64,000 bases of DNA from Vibrio europaeus (lineage in GTDB: Bacteria; Pseudomonadota; Gammaproteobacteria; Enterobacterales; Vibrionaceae): NCBI RefSeq assembly GCF_001695575.1, contig NZ_LUAX01000001.1, positions 868,001 through 932,000 of the forward strand, given 5' to 3'. This document shows positions 47,658-61,300 of this stretch, piece after piece. The notes below the pieces were generated by a model. The model made no database searches. It saw only the letters and a list, made by a program, of their open reading frames with translations, and had not been told where the DNA came from. Every line of letters begins with the position of its first letter. Position 1 is the stretch's first letter. The translations under genes and the position numbers were made by a program.

Positions 47658-48965
47658 TCAGTATTCTACCTTTTCATTCCACTCTTGAGGTGTATCGACA
47701 CGAAGTGATGCTAGCAGGTTGCCTGTCGCGTTCATGACACGATATTTAGCGTATTGCTCATCGTATTTAGCATCTAAATAGCCTTTACGTGCTTCAAACA
47801 ATTCATTTTCTGTGTTCAATAGATCAAGTAGGGTACGCTTTCCAAGTTTGTACTGCTTTTCGTACGCAATAACGGTATCTGATGCCGAGTCTACGTGGTC
47901 TGCAAGAAAGTCTTTTTGTTGTACCGTTAGATCAAGCGCACTCCAAGAGAGACGCAAGCCTTCCTCTACGCTACGGTAGGTGCGGTCACGAAAATCTTTT
48001 GCTTTGTTAAGCTGATAAGCAGCGCTTTCAGTTCGGTCAGAGTCTGAACCGCCGTTGTATAAGTTGTAACGCATACGAAGCATTGCGGAAAACTCATCGC
48101 TACTGCCTTCAATACCGCCCGCATCATCACGCCATATCTGGTTAGCTTCGATAGATAAAGTAGGGTAGTTCACGCCTTTAGTTTGATCGTATTGGAATCG
48201 AGCAGAGTCGACGTCTGCTTGGGCAACTTTAATCACGGGGTGGCCGTTAAACGCAGTATCTAAAGCTTCGTCTACGGTAAATGGGATGGCTGCTTGATCT
48301 GCGCGAGGGAAAGTAAGTCCCTGTGGTGACTGACCTACAATGCGTTTAAACTGAGTGTGAACATCAAATAGATTATTTTGCGCAGCGAGCAAGTTACCAT
48401 GTGCTTTTGCTAAACGCGCTTCAACTTGCGATAAGTCAGCCGTTGAACCAATACCGGAATCAACACGCTTCTTAATGTCTGAGTAAATTTCTTTGTGTAC
48501 AGCAAGGTTGCTTTCCGATAGTGCTAACACTTCGTAAGCTTTTGTTGCGTCTAAATAGATTTTAGTCACCTGAAGAGCAATATCTTGAGCGTCTGACATT
48601 AGTTGGAAGCGGACAGATTCTGCATCTGCTGCGGTGCGATCCATATCGTTAAGCGTTGCCGAGCCATCCCACAACAGTTGTGTAAGCGTCAGCGTTGCCT
48701 CTTTACGGGTTAACTCAGTTTTTGGAGCTGTGGTGGCTGGATCAACGGCTTCGAAACCAATTCCTGCATCCAAGTCGAGCTTTGGCATATAGGCGCCGCC
48801 AGAAGCTTCCGCATCGTAAAACTTGCTTTGAAATTCGTTGTAAGAAGCTTTGATTTCTGGATTGGTTGTAATCGTAAATGCGACGGCTTGCTCTAATGTT
48901 TGACTGTGTGCTGGAAAGCTAAGTGCAACCGCGCAACTTAGTACTTTCAACTTATTCCAATTCAC
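47658..48965 (-). CDS. TolC-family outer-membrane channel (type I secretion, AggA/LapE-like)
   Basis: The 435-residue protein has a signal peptide (cleavage near SHS, about 21) and two outer-membrane efflux protein halves, with long helices and the typical VSARLAKA-like pattern (VEARLAKAHGNLLAAQ). It starts at GTG 48965 behind GAGGAG. It is divergent from the giant adhesin gene with 419 bases between. TolC-type channels of this group export LapA-like adhesins, so it is the likely outer-membrane exit. The matching ABC transporter and HlyD-type adaptor genes are not in the window. Confidence 0.9.
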   Translation of the reverse strand: MNWNKLKVLSCAVALSFPAHSQTLEQAVAFTITTNPEIKASYNEFQSKFYDAEASGGAYMPKLDLDAGIGFEAVDPATTAPKTELTRKEATLTLTQLLWDGSATLNDMDRTAADAESVRFQLMSDAQDIALQVTKIYLDATKAYEVLALSESNLAVHKEIYSDIKKRVDSGIGSTADLSQVEARLAKAHGNLLAAQNNLFDVHTQFKRIVGQSPQGLTFPRADQAAIPFTVDEALDTAFNGHPVIKVAQADVDSARFQYDQTKGVNYPTLSIEANQIWRDDAGGIEGSSDEFSAMLRMRYNLYNGGSDSDRTESAAYQLNKAKDFRDRTYRSVEEGLRLSWSALDLTVQQKDFLADHVDSASDTVIAYEKQYKLGKRTLLDLLNTENELFEARKGYLDAKYDEQYAKYRVMNATGNLLASLRVDTPQEWNEKVEY

Positions 48966-49384
48966 TCTGACTCTCCTCGAAGTGCTCGTAGGTGAGGATA
49001 TTACTCAATTTTTCTGTCTCAATACTGAGATATATCCATTAATAGCGCCAATAAAATAACACCCTTAAGCAGATAAAACTAATCTATTTAACAAATAAGT
49101 TGTTGTAAATTTGTTATTTTGCAAGGTGGTCGGTTTTATGCACATGCTAGTGTTTAAATGAACGTCATACCCTTTAAAAGCAGCTAGAATCGAGATCTTG
49201 GTTCCGCTTCTCAATGTTGAGAAATGCAACTTGTGTCGTGTTTGTTGTGTGTTTTATGTAAAAAACAGGTTTAGCACAGATATGAAAAATGGTAATTTAT
49301 AAAGATTATGAATTTATATTTTGCCAATTATTTGTCACTGGCAACATAACAAAAGAAAGCAGTCAAGGATTAAGGACTTAAAGT
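48966..49384. promoter_or_regulatory. Divergent intergenic region between the tolC-like and adhesin genes
   Basis: The 419-base spacer has no credible gene. It is AT-rich and must carry promoters in both directions, though I cannot fix -35/-10 boxes. A palindrome TCTCAATGTTGAGA (49209-49222) and an inverted repeat TTGCCA/TGGCAA (49321-49344) lie on the adhesin side. The second could form a leader hairpin 40-64 bases before the start. Both are candidates for binding sites; function is unknown. Confidence 0.5.
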
Positions 49385-52300
49385 ATGGGTTTTGGTACTT
49401 ACGTTGCAATGGGTAATTTAGCAGCCAATCAAGTTATCGTTATTGATGTAAACGGTAATGTCAGAGTATTGGTTGAAGGCGAGTTACCTAGACCTGGCGA
49501 GGTTATCGTTCAGTCGGACGCTGATGCAGTAGTCAATAATCAACAACTGCAAGTCGAGCTGGTTGATGATGGTGGTGAGCCACAAGATATCACTGCTGAG
49601 ATTGAAGATATCTTTGCTGCCTTAGAAGAAGGACAAGACCCCACCCAGCTTGGTGAAGATTTCGCAACGGCCGCTGGTGGGCAATCCGGTTCAAGCTTGA
49701 CTGCAAGTGGTTCTGTTTCCCGTGATGCTACTGAAACGATAGCCAGCACCGACTTTACTACTCAAGGTTTTCAATCGTTAGGCTTGTCTCAAACACAAAG
49801 CTTAACTCTATTAGATCAATTCCAGCTGTTTGCGCCTATTTTCGTTGACTTAAACAATGATCCGCTTGGTGAAAGCCTTGCCGTAACGACAGATGAAGAT
49901 ACTGTGATTAGCGGCACTCTTACAGCCACAGACCAAAACCCAACCGATACGCTGACTTTCTCTCAAACTTCAACGCCTACAAATGGTACTGCTGTTGTTA
50001 ACCCAGACGGCACGTGGACGTACACACCGAATGAGAACTACAACGGTCCAGACAGCTTTACCGTAATCGTTGACGATGGGAATGGTGGCACTGATACGCT
50101 TGTGGTTAATATTGATGTTACACCAGTTAATGATGCTCCTGTTGCAGAGCCTGAAGAGCGCGCTTTGTTAGAAGACCAAGTTATTACCGGTAGCATGACT
50201 GCAACGGATGTGGATCTCCCTGACGGAGAGTCGTTGGTATTTACTACGACTTCAGAAGTGGAAGGCTTAACCCTAAATCCAGATGGTAGCTATACGTTTG
50301 ACGCATCATCTTATGACAGCCTATCTGAAGGTGAAGAACTTGTTCTTGAAGTTCCTGTTACTGTAACAGATGACTTAGGTGCTAATGATACAACGACTTT
50401 GAAAATTACTGTTACGGGCACTAACGATGAAGCGATCATCGAAGGGAAAGACGCGGGTGCGGTGACAGAAGGCGATGGCGACATCACCCTGACCGACACC
50501 GGCACTCTGACCTCGACCGATGTGGACGGCAACAACGCGGACAACACCTTCCAGACTACCGTCACGACAGTGGCGCACCCAACAGAAGGCGACCCTCTCG
50601 GCACGCTGACCATCACCTCAGGTGGTGAGTGGACGTACAACGTCGACAACAGCAAAGTGGAATACTTAGGCGAAGGCCAAACTCGCGTGGAAACTTTCAC
50701 CGTGAAGGCAGAAGACGGCACGCCACACACCATCACCGTGACCATCACCGGCACCAACGATGAAGCGATCATCGAAGGGAAAGACGCGGGTGCGGTGACA
50801 GAAGGCGATGGCGACATCACCCTGACCGACACCGGCACTCTGACCTCGACCGATGTGGACGGCAACAACGCGGACAACACCTTCCAGACTACCGTCACGA
50901 CAGTGGCGCACCCAACAGAAGGCGACCCTCTCGGCACGCTGACCATCACCTCAGGTGGTGAGTGGACGTACAACGTCGACAACAGCAAAGTGGAATACTT
51001 AGGCGAAGGCCAAACTCGCGTGGAAACTTTCACCGTGAAGGCAGAAGACGGCACGCCACACACCATCACCGTGACCATCACCGGCACCAACGATGAAGCG
51101 ATCATCGAAGGGAAAGACGCGGGTGCGGTGACAGAAGGCGATGGCGACATCACCCTGACCGACACCGGCACTCTGACCTCGACCGATGTGGACGGCAACA
51201 ACGCGGACAACACCTTCCAGACTACCGTCACGACAGTGGCGCACCCAACAGAAGGCGACCCTCTCGGCACGCTGACCATCAGCGCGGGTGGTGAGTGGAC
51301 ATACAACGTCGACAACAGCAAAGTGGAATACTTAGGTGAAGGCCAAACTCGCGTGGAAACTTTCACCGTGAAGGCAGAAGACGGCACGCCGCACACTATC
51401 ACCGTGACCATCACCGGCACTAACGATGCGCCGAAACTAAAAGCCGATATCGGTAAGGTTGATGAAGATGCAACTTTAACTGTCGATGCGGACAATGGTG
51501 TTTTATCTAATGATACTGATCTTGATGGGGATACATTAAGTGTAACGAGCATTTTAAGTGGAAAGGGCGGTGCACCAACAGCGGTTAACGAAAGTGGTGA
51601 TTCTGTTCTCGTCAATGACTTCGGAACGTTGACCATTCGCGCGGATGGCAGCTACAGCTTTGAAGCTACCGGTGATGCTTCGCAGGCTCTAGCTAACGGT
51701 GAAACGGCGAATGTACTGTTTACCTACACCGCGACCGACGGAACCGTAACTAAGACCAGTACACTGACCATAACGGTTACCGGTACTAATGACGATCCGA
51801 TAGCTCGTGACGATACCTATAATCAGACAAGCGAAACATTGTTGTTCTCCGAGTCATTTGAACACATGACCAATACCGGCCGTTGGACTGTCATTAGTGG
51901 TGACCACCTAGAAGATTGGGATGCAACTAAGGGACTTGAAATTCAGCACGAAAGTGTGGTGAACAAGGCGTCAGATGGCGAATACATCGCTGAGTTAGAC
52001 GCGCATCAAAACACTGCTATTACCACGACTATCGACACAACCGCTCAAGATAGCATCCGAGTCGAGTTTGATTATAACCCTCGCCGAGATGGTAATTCAT
52101 CATCAGACATGACGTTTAAAGTTGGTGACAAACTAATCACTGTTCATGCGGACGGAACGTTATCAGGTGCTGATGGGCTGAATGTTCAAATTGGCCAGCC
52201 TGATGCTAATGGTTGGTATCGAATTACTGCAGAGTTAGATGTTCAAGGTGACAGCACTGAGTTAACGTTTGCAGGCGCAGGGGCCTCTGACAGCTACGGC

Positions 52301-55300
52301 GCGCTTCTAGATAACATTAAGGTAACGGGTATTAACCAACCTAACCTTGTTACAGAAGAAGACACATCAATCACTATCTCGTTTGATGAGTTACTCGCAA
52401 ATGACACTGATATTGATGGCGATGACTTATCAATCATTGAAGGTTCGATTACGTCGGCAACTAATGGAACACTGACTGTAGATTATGTTGCTAAAACAAT
52501 TACCTTCAAGCCGGACGAAAACTATAACGGTGAAGCTACATTCAAATATAAAGTGACCGATGGTAATGGCGGCGAAGATGAAGCGACTGTAACCCTGAAT
52601 GTCACGCCAGTGAACGATCCTCCTGTGGCGACGGATGATAGTCATACATTAGGTGATAACCTGATTTTAAATGGTAGCTTTGAGTCGTTTACTAGCACAG
52701 CGTCTAAAGGCTGGGGTGATCGCGCAAATGACGTTGAGCATTGGGACTTTAGCGCCCGAAGTGGAAACATCGATGTGGTTAATGATGGCTATCGTGGCGT
52801 CTCGACAGATGGTGGCCGTTACATTGATATGGAAGGTGAAGGACGACAGGGCGACAATGTCACACTCTCTCAAACCGTCAACGGTGTCGAAGAAGGAAAG
52901 CCTTACCAAATCTCACTCGATATTGCTGCTAAAGGAAGTAACCATAGTGCTCAATTGCAAGTAGTCTGGAATGGCGTTGTGATCGCAACAATTACGCCTG
53001 ATGGTAACTCAATGGAAACGCACGTTTTCGAGGTGATTGGTGCTGCAGGCGACAACTCGATTAGTTTTGTCGAAGTTGGTGGTAAAGGTGATAATAGTGG
53101 TACTTACCTAGATAACATCAAGTTACAGGAAATAGTGGTCGATCTGACTACTGATGAAGATACGACGCTTGAGATCCCACACTCTCAACTTCTCGCCAAT
53201 GATTATGATGTGGATGGCGACGATATCAATATTACCTCTGTTTCAATGACAGATTCTACTCACGGCAGTGTTCAACTTGTTAATGGCAAAGTTGTCTTCG
53301 AGCCTGCGGAAAACTTCAATGGTGTAACCACTTTTGAATACACCATTTCCGATGGGAATGGTGGTACAGACACAGCAACGGTTACCATAAACGTTAAACC
53401 AATTAACGATGATCCTGAGTTCGTTGATGACCAAGACCAGCCTATTGCTGACAACGAAACAATCAATACCTCAACCAAAGAAGATGCTTCGGTATCTGGT
53501 AAAGTGAAAGCGCTCGACGTGGATGGTGATGAGCTTACCTACACCGCTGACAAACCAAGCAATGGTAAAGTGGTTATTGATGCTGACGGTAATTGGACTT
53601 ACACGCCAGACCCTGAGTTCGATGGTAAAGATTCATTCGTTATCAGTGTTTCAGATGGCAATGGTGGCACAGATACCATTACTGTTAACGTCGATGTACT
53701 TCCGGTTGCAGAATTGCAAGTAGAAGCGGGTGCGCCTGTTACTGAGGCGGATGATGCCTACCTATCTTTTGAAGTCAGCTTAGATGAACTTGTTACTGAA
53801 GATGTTGCCCTTGACCTGATGCTCGGTCATGTAAATGATACAGCGACAAAAGGTGTTGATTACGAAGATAAAATTTATGTAAAAGATGGAAATGATTACA
53901 AAGCGCTAACACCTAATGAGCTAGCTGCTCTAGTTATCGAAAAAGGCAAAGATAGCATTGAAGTATTCGTTAAGGTGCTTGATGACAGCTTACTTGAAGG
54001 TGAAGAAACGGTAACTTTAACAGTGACTTCTGGTAGTGAGTACGTTGAAGAGCCTAAAAATGACTCAGATGTCGCTAAGATCGTCGATGAGACCATTACC
54101 ACAGATCAAGAGACAGTTGCGGTCACCTTGGAAGGTCCAAGCTCGGTAGTGGAAGGCGATACTACAACACCATTTACCATCACGCTAAGTGAAGCGGTAC
54201 CTGAGAAGAGTGTCATTACTCTTGAATACACTTACACCAATGCCGACAACCAAGACATAGTTGAAGTGATTGAAGTTGAAATTGATGCGGGCTCAAAAAC
54301 CGCCAATTTCTCTGTTGAAACTGTACAGGATAACGAGTTCGAACAAGGTCAACAGTTCAATGTTAGCGTTGTATCGGTAAAACATGATGACAAAGATGTT
54401 TTTGAACAGCTAGACACTACTTCTGCGAATAAAGATGTAGCGATTGACGATAGTCAGGACAACCCACCAGAGTCCGAAGATTTCTCTGCGACCGTTTCTA
54501 GCACAGACAAGACACAAATCGTATTTGACCATGCAGATCCGGCTAAAGACCATATTTCCGATGATGAAGATGATGCTGCGAATAAAGAGCTTCAAGTCGT
54601 CATTACGGAGTTACCGGAACACGGAACGCTCTACTACAACGGAGTAGAGATAACCGAAGACCAGCTGTACACAGGTCAAGGAGATACTCAATACGATAAG
54701 TTTGATCCTGATTTGATTGAGTACCAACCGGATGCTGACTCCGAAGGTTTTGTCGTAGGGCTACACAGTAATGTGGAACACAAACCTCTCGGCGAGAATG
54801 ACCAAGGACCTTCAACCGGAGACTTCTATAACTGGGGGACTCAGGTTGATAGTACGACGCGCGTCTTAGACTTGGGTGCGAATGACAAAGTGACCATCAG
54901 CTCTAATGGTGGTGCACTGACACAATATCGAGGTGATGCTTCTGCAAATCATGTGGGGCATGGTATTGGGATTGGTGGAGGGCAAGGCATCAACCAAGGC
55001 GAAGTTCTCACCATCTCTTTTGATACTCGACCAGCAGACACGATTACTCTCGGTCTGGATGGTGTTGGCGGCTATTTTGAAAAAGGGCTAGGCAATGCTA
55101 ATGAGTCTAGCGTTGCGATAACGGTCTACTATCAAGGCGGTAGTACGAGTTTTGATTATCAAAAAGATTCGTCGGGCAATGGTGATTTGTTCCAAACCTT
55201 AACGATCCCTTCTTCTGAGTTCCCACTCCCCGATGGTGTGGAAATTACCAGTATCGACCTGTCTACGAATGGTCCTGGTAATTGGGAATTGCGTTATATA

Positions 55301-58300
55301 CAAACAGAACTAGACGATTCGTTTGACTACCGAGCGGTAGACAGTGACGGTAACTTCAGTGAAGAGTCGACTGTTACTATCGAAGACAGCAATGCAGCGC
55401 CTGTCGCTGTTGATGACCCTGAAGGATTTAGCGTCAGTCTTGGTTCATTCAATTCTGGATCTTGGTCAAGTGAAGGCGCGTCGTTGTCGGCTTCATATCA
55501 AGGTGTAGAGAAGAGCATCACGGAAGTGGGTATCAAACGCGGTGTCAGTGGCCACGAAAATGGCGGTATTAAAGAACAAATTCAGTTCAACCGCGAAGAC
55601 GGTGCTTCAGAGCAACTTGAAATTAATTTAGCTAAACCGGCGACGTCATTTAAGTTTACGGTGTCTAACTTATTTGAAAATGAAGGCGGTACTGGAAACC
55701 ATGAACAAGGTAAGTGGGTTGCTTATCTTGACGGAGTTGCCGTTGCGAGCGACACCTTTGTTGCGAACGAAAGTCACTCAACGGGAAGTTACGAAATCGA
55801 CTTAGGCGGCAAAGCCTTTGACTCAATTGTATTCGAGTCAATCGATTTTGTTGATGTTCCAGCGCGTGGCACTGATTCTTCAGATTACTTCCTAACAGGT
55901 TTCGAGGCTTCGAGTGAATCTGGTGCTTACGCTGTCAACCAAGGTGGTGTACTTGAAATTCCAGTTTCAGAGCTGTTAGCGAATGATTCAGATCCTGATA
56001 ACGACGCTATACGCATCACCTATGTATTTGGTGATCAACATGGTGAAGCCCGAATTGAAAATGGCAAAGTTCTGTTTGACCTAGACGATGACTTTGTTGG
56101 CACGACAGAGTTTAAGTATCAGATCACAGATGACAACGGCGGGTTTGCTGAAGCGACAGTGAAAGTTATCGTGAACCCAGATCCAACGCCAGCTTCTGTA
56201 GATGACGTTACGCTGGTCTCTTCTAGCGTAGAAGAGGGGCAAAGTCTTGCTTATAAAGTTGCCCTGGATGAAAGCACCTTGGTAGAAGCTCGCTATAAAG
56301 TGACACTCACTGGTGCACAAGGAGATACGGCAGATGGAAACGACGTAGATCTGAGCCAAGTTAAGTTTACTAATGGCGTGACCTATGATGAGGCTAAAGA
56401 CGAAGTTATCGTCCCAGTGGGAGTGAAAGACTTTACGATCTTAATTCCGACGGTTGATGACAGCGTTCATGAGGTCAATGAAACCTATACAGTGACGGTT
56501 GAAGATAAGTTTGCAGCAGGAACTATCATCGACAATGATGATGTAACTCTCAAAGTGAACAGTCTTGGCGATGTTGCAGAGGATTCGAAGGCCGTATTTG
56601 AGGTTTCGCTAACTAACCCTTCATCACAGAATATTACGCTCTCTTTAGCCTTGGCCTTAGATGGCTCTACTACTTCTGCAGAAGAGGCTGATTTTAAACC
56701 TCTAACAGACCTGTATAGTGCTTATGTACTAGTGCCACAGCCATCAGGCGAAGATAAGCGCGTCGATGTTGACGTAATCATCAATCCTGTTAGCGGCAAA
56801 CCAGAGGTTACTATTCCGAGTGGAACAACAAAGGTTTTTGTTGAGGTCGCAACTGCTGATGATTCGGTATATGAAGGAAGTGAAGACTTTACACTTGTTG
56901 TGACTGACGAGAGTGGTTATACCAACAACCAATCTGCATCGGATAAAGCGTCCATTATTGACGATGGTAGCGATCCTGATGGTCCAGAAGGCCCGCAGGT
57001 AGGAAACGATGATCGTCCGCTAATTGATGTTATCAGTAACCCAACAATTGATGAAGGCGATACAGCGGTATTTGAAGTCTCACTAAGTAACAGTAGCGAG
57101 CTATTTACACCAGTTACCATGAATTTAACTGATGGAAGCGCTAATTCGGGTTCAGACTACAACGCAACGTCTGTTAAAATTACGTATAACGTCGAAGGCG
57201 TAGAAACAACGAAGACTGTTCCAGTTACAAACGGCGAATTTACATTTGATTTACCGCCAGGGAATGACAGCTTCAAAGTGTCGGTTGATACTCTTGATGA
57301 CGATAATAATCCTGTGTATGAAGGTGATGAAACATTCACTTTATCAGGAGCGACTTCGACCCAGGTAGACAACAACGAATCGAAGAGTGGACAAGCTACG
57401 ATTCAAGATCAGGAAGACAACCCACCAGAGTCTGAAGACTTCTCTGCAACTGTTTCTAGTACAGGCAAGACGCAAATTGTATTTGACCATGCAGACTCGG
57501 CTAAAGACCATATTTCCGATGATGAAGATGATGCAGCGAATAAAGAGCTTCAAGTCGTCATTACTGAATTACCAGATCACGGAACCTTGTACTACAACGG
57601 AGTTGAGATAACCGAAGACCAGCTGTACACAGGTCAAGGAGATACTCAATACGATAAGTTTGACCCTGATTTGATTGAGTACCAACCGGATGCTGACTCA
57701 GAAGGCTTTGTTCTAGGGCTACACAGTAATGTGGAACACAAACCTCTTGGCGAGAATGACCAAGGACCTTCAACCGGAGACTTCTATAACTGGGGGACTC
57801 AGGTTGACAGTACGACGCGCGTCTTAGACTTGGGTGCGAATGACAAAGTGACCATCAGCTCCAATGGTGGCGCACTGACACAATATCGAGGTGACGCTTC
57901 TGCAAATCATGTGGGTCATGGTATTGGGATTGGTGGAGGACAAGGCATCAACCAAGGCGAAGTTCTCACCATCTCTTTTGATACTCGACCAGCAGACACG
58001 ATTACTCTCGGATTGGATGGTGTTGGCGGCTATTTTGAAAAAGGGCTAGGCAATGCTAATGAGTCTAGCGTTGCGATAACGGTCTACTATGAAGGCGGTA
58101 GTACGAGTTTTGATTATCAAAAAGATTCGTCGGGCAATGGTGATTTGTTCCAAACCTTAACGATCCCTTCTTCTGAGTTCCCACTCCCCGATGGTGTTGA
58201 AATTACCAGTATCGACCTGTCTACGAATGGTCCTGGTAACTGGGAATTGCGTTATATACAAACAGAACTAGACGATTCGTTTGACTACCGAGCGGTAGAC

Positions 58301-61300
58301 AGTGACGGTAACTTCAGTGAAGAGTCGACTGTTACTATCGAAGGCAACAATGCAGCGCCTGTCGCTGTTGATGACCCAGAAGGGTTTAGCGTCAGTCTTG
58401 GTTCCTTCAATTCTGGATCTTGGTCAAGTGAAGGCGCGTCCTTGTCGGCTTCATATCAAGGTGTAGAGAAGAGCATCACTGAAGTGGGTATCAAACGTGG
58501 TGTCAGTGGCCACGAAAATGGCGGTATTAAAGAACAAATTCAGTTCAACCGCGAAGAAGGTGCTTCAGAGCAACTTGAAATTAGCTTAGCTAAACCAGCG
58601 ACGTCATTTAAGTTCACTGTATCTAACTTATTTGAAAATGAAGGCGGAACTGGAAACCATGAACAAGGTAAGTGGATTGCTTATCTTGACGGAGTTGTCG
58701 TTGCGAGCGACACCTTTGTTGCGAACGAAAGCAACTCAACAGGAATTTACGAAATCGACCTAGGCGGCAAAGCCTTTGACTCAATTGTATTTGAGTCAAT
58801 CGATTTTGTTGATGTCCCTGCGCGTGGCACTGATTCTTCAGATTACTTCCTAACAGGCTTCGAGGCTTCGAGTGAATCTGGTGCTTACGCTGTCAATCAA
58901 GGTGGTGTACTTGAAATTCCAGTTTCAGAGCTGTTAGCGAATGATTCAGATCCTGATAACGACGCTATACGCATCACCTATGTATTTGGTGATCAACATG
59001 GTGAAGCCCGAATTGAAAATGGCAAAGTTCTGTTTGACCTAGACGATGACTTTGTTGGCACGACAGAGTTTAAGTATCAGATCACAGATGACAACGGCGG
59101 GTTTGCTGAAGCGACAGTGAAAGTTATCGTGAACCCAGATCCAACACCAGCCTCTGTAGATCACGTTACGCTGGTCTCTTCTAGCGTAGAAGAGGGGCAA
59201 AGTCTTGCTTATAAAGTTGCCCTGGATGAAAGCACCTTGGTAGAAGCACGCTATAAAGTGACACTCACTGGTGCACAAGGAGATACGGCAGATGGAGACG
59301 ACGTAGATCTGAGCCAAGTTAAGTTTACTAATGGCGTGACTTATGACGAGGCTAAAGACGAAGTTATTGTCCCAGTGGGAGTGAAAGACTTTACGATCTT
59401 AATTCCGACGGTTGATGACAGCGTTCATGAGGTCGATGAAACCTATACAGTGACGGTTGAAGATAAGTTTGCAGCAGGAACTATCATCGACAATGACAAT
59501 GCGCCGACTATCGACACAGTAAGTAACGCCGTTAGTCCTGACAATACAGTCGTGACGGAAGGTGATTTAGCAGTCTTTACTGTTACGCTTAGCAACGCTA
59601 GCAGCCAAGAAACTCGTTTCGATTGGTCTCTCAATGAAGGGACAGCAAAGCTAGGTGATACTAAAGACTTTACGGATAACGTGACCTTTACGGAAGGCGT
59701 CAAATTAGAAAATGGTCAGCTTGTTGTGCCTGAAGGTGTGACGTCATTTAAAGTCAACGTGCCAACCAACGATGACTCTATTGATGAGCCAAATGAACAG
59801 TTCATCATTGAGGTGGGTGGTAAACAAGGTACAGCTACTATCGTTGATAATGACGAGTCGCCAACCGCGCAAAACTCGCATTTGATTGGGGATGAAGCTC
59901 AAGTCTTAGAGCCATCACAAGATTTCTCCATTAAGTTTAAATGGTCTGACTTTAATGTTTCTGATGCTGATAGTGCGGCACTATCGATTGTCATTACTAG
60001 TGCTCCAGATGCCGGCGATATGTATCTTTACGATCAAGGTACTGATAGTTGGATACATTTAGACGATGCGGCGATAGGTTCAGGATACACGGTAAGCCAA
60101 GCTCAGATAGAGGCGGGAGAGCTAATATTCACGCCAGCCCTGTATGAATCAAGCACATCGATGTCTGATGAAAGCAACGTTTCTACGGGTAACAAACAGC
60201 CTGATTACGCTGAGTTTAACTATTACGGGTTTGATGGTGTCAATTCAAGTCCAACAGTGACAATGTCGGTTGACATAAGACCAGATACAACTCTTGCTAA
60301 ACTGATCGTTGAAACCCCTGAGCCACAACTTAATGAAGGCTTTGTTTTAGAACAGTGGGAAAATATTGCCTTCGACTATAACTATGGTCAGGGTGTAAAT
60401 CCAAATGTGGTTGAGCAAAAGATTGAATCAGCAGGAGTAGCGGATTCTTCTCAAGTTATTCAGACGCCAGATTTTGGTACTCAGAGAAGTCCTACTATTG
60501 ATAATATTTCAAGTAAGTTGACTGGCTTGGTTTACCTAGTTGCAGGTGAGTCTTATGTGTTCAGTGGTAAGGTTGATGATTCATTTAGGTTAGAAATTGG
60601 TGGTGAAACGCTCGCCTCTCAAACATGGGGCGGTGGCGGCTCCTATGAGTCATCAGCATTCATACCTTCTACAACTGGTTGGTATACCGTTACGGCATTC
60701 CACGATAACGAAGCGGGACCGGGTGATGCGAGTATTAATGTTGCGGTAGGTAATGCTGCTCCTGTAGAGCTCAATACTGACAATTTCGATATTGTTCCTA
60801 ACATCGAAGCTCTAGAAGGTAAGGTTAACATTGGCCCACAAGTCGAGCATTCGTCACTTGAAGGGGGATACTACCCAGCGTTTGATATCAATGAAGGCTT
60901 AGAAGATACCTTTATCAATGTGTCTAAAATCACCACACAACTCGTTGATACCGATGGTTCAGAAACGTTAGAACTAGTGTTGTCTGGGCTGCCTGAGGGT
61001 TCAATTGTTAAACTTGGTGATCATACAGTGGCTGTAAATGCCGACGGAGAGGCTGATATTTCAGCGTGGTTAGTATCGGAAGGCACTGCTGAAACGATTC
61101 TTTCTGAGCTCATGATTAAGGTTGATAACCCTGGAACATACCAAGTTAAGGTCAAAGCGATTTCTGATGAAGTAACAGGCGATACCGAAGAGATTTCTAA
61201 CGGTGGGTTTGAGCTGATTGTTCATCGAACAGAGTACGCTCCAACTATTGAAAATGCGACAGTCAGAGTCTCTGAGGAAGGCTTATTAGAAGGCTTGCTA

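Noticed and set aside
50423..51421. Tandem repeats considered as a CRISPR or satellite array
   Set aside because: The units are 333 bases, in frame and encode VCBS domains; there are no short spacers.
50311..51636. Long minus-strand open frame (441 codons) across the VCBS repeats
   Set aside because: It mirrors the 333-base repeats of the adhesin, has no ribosome site or family resemblance, and arises because a biased coding sequence leaves few stops on the opposite strand.
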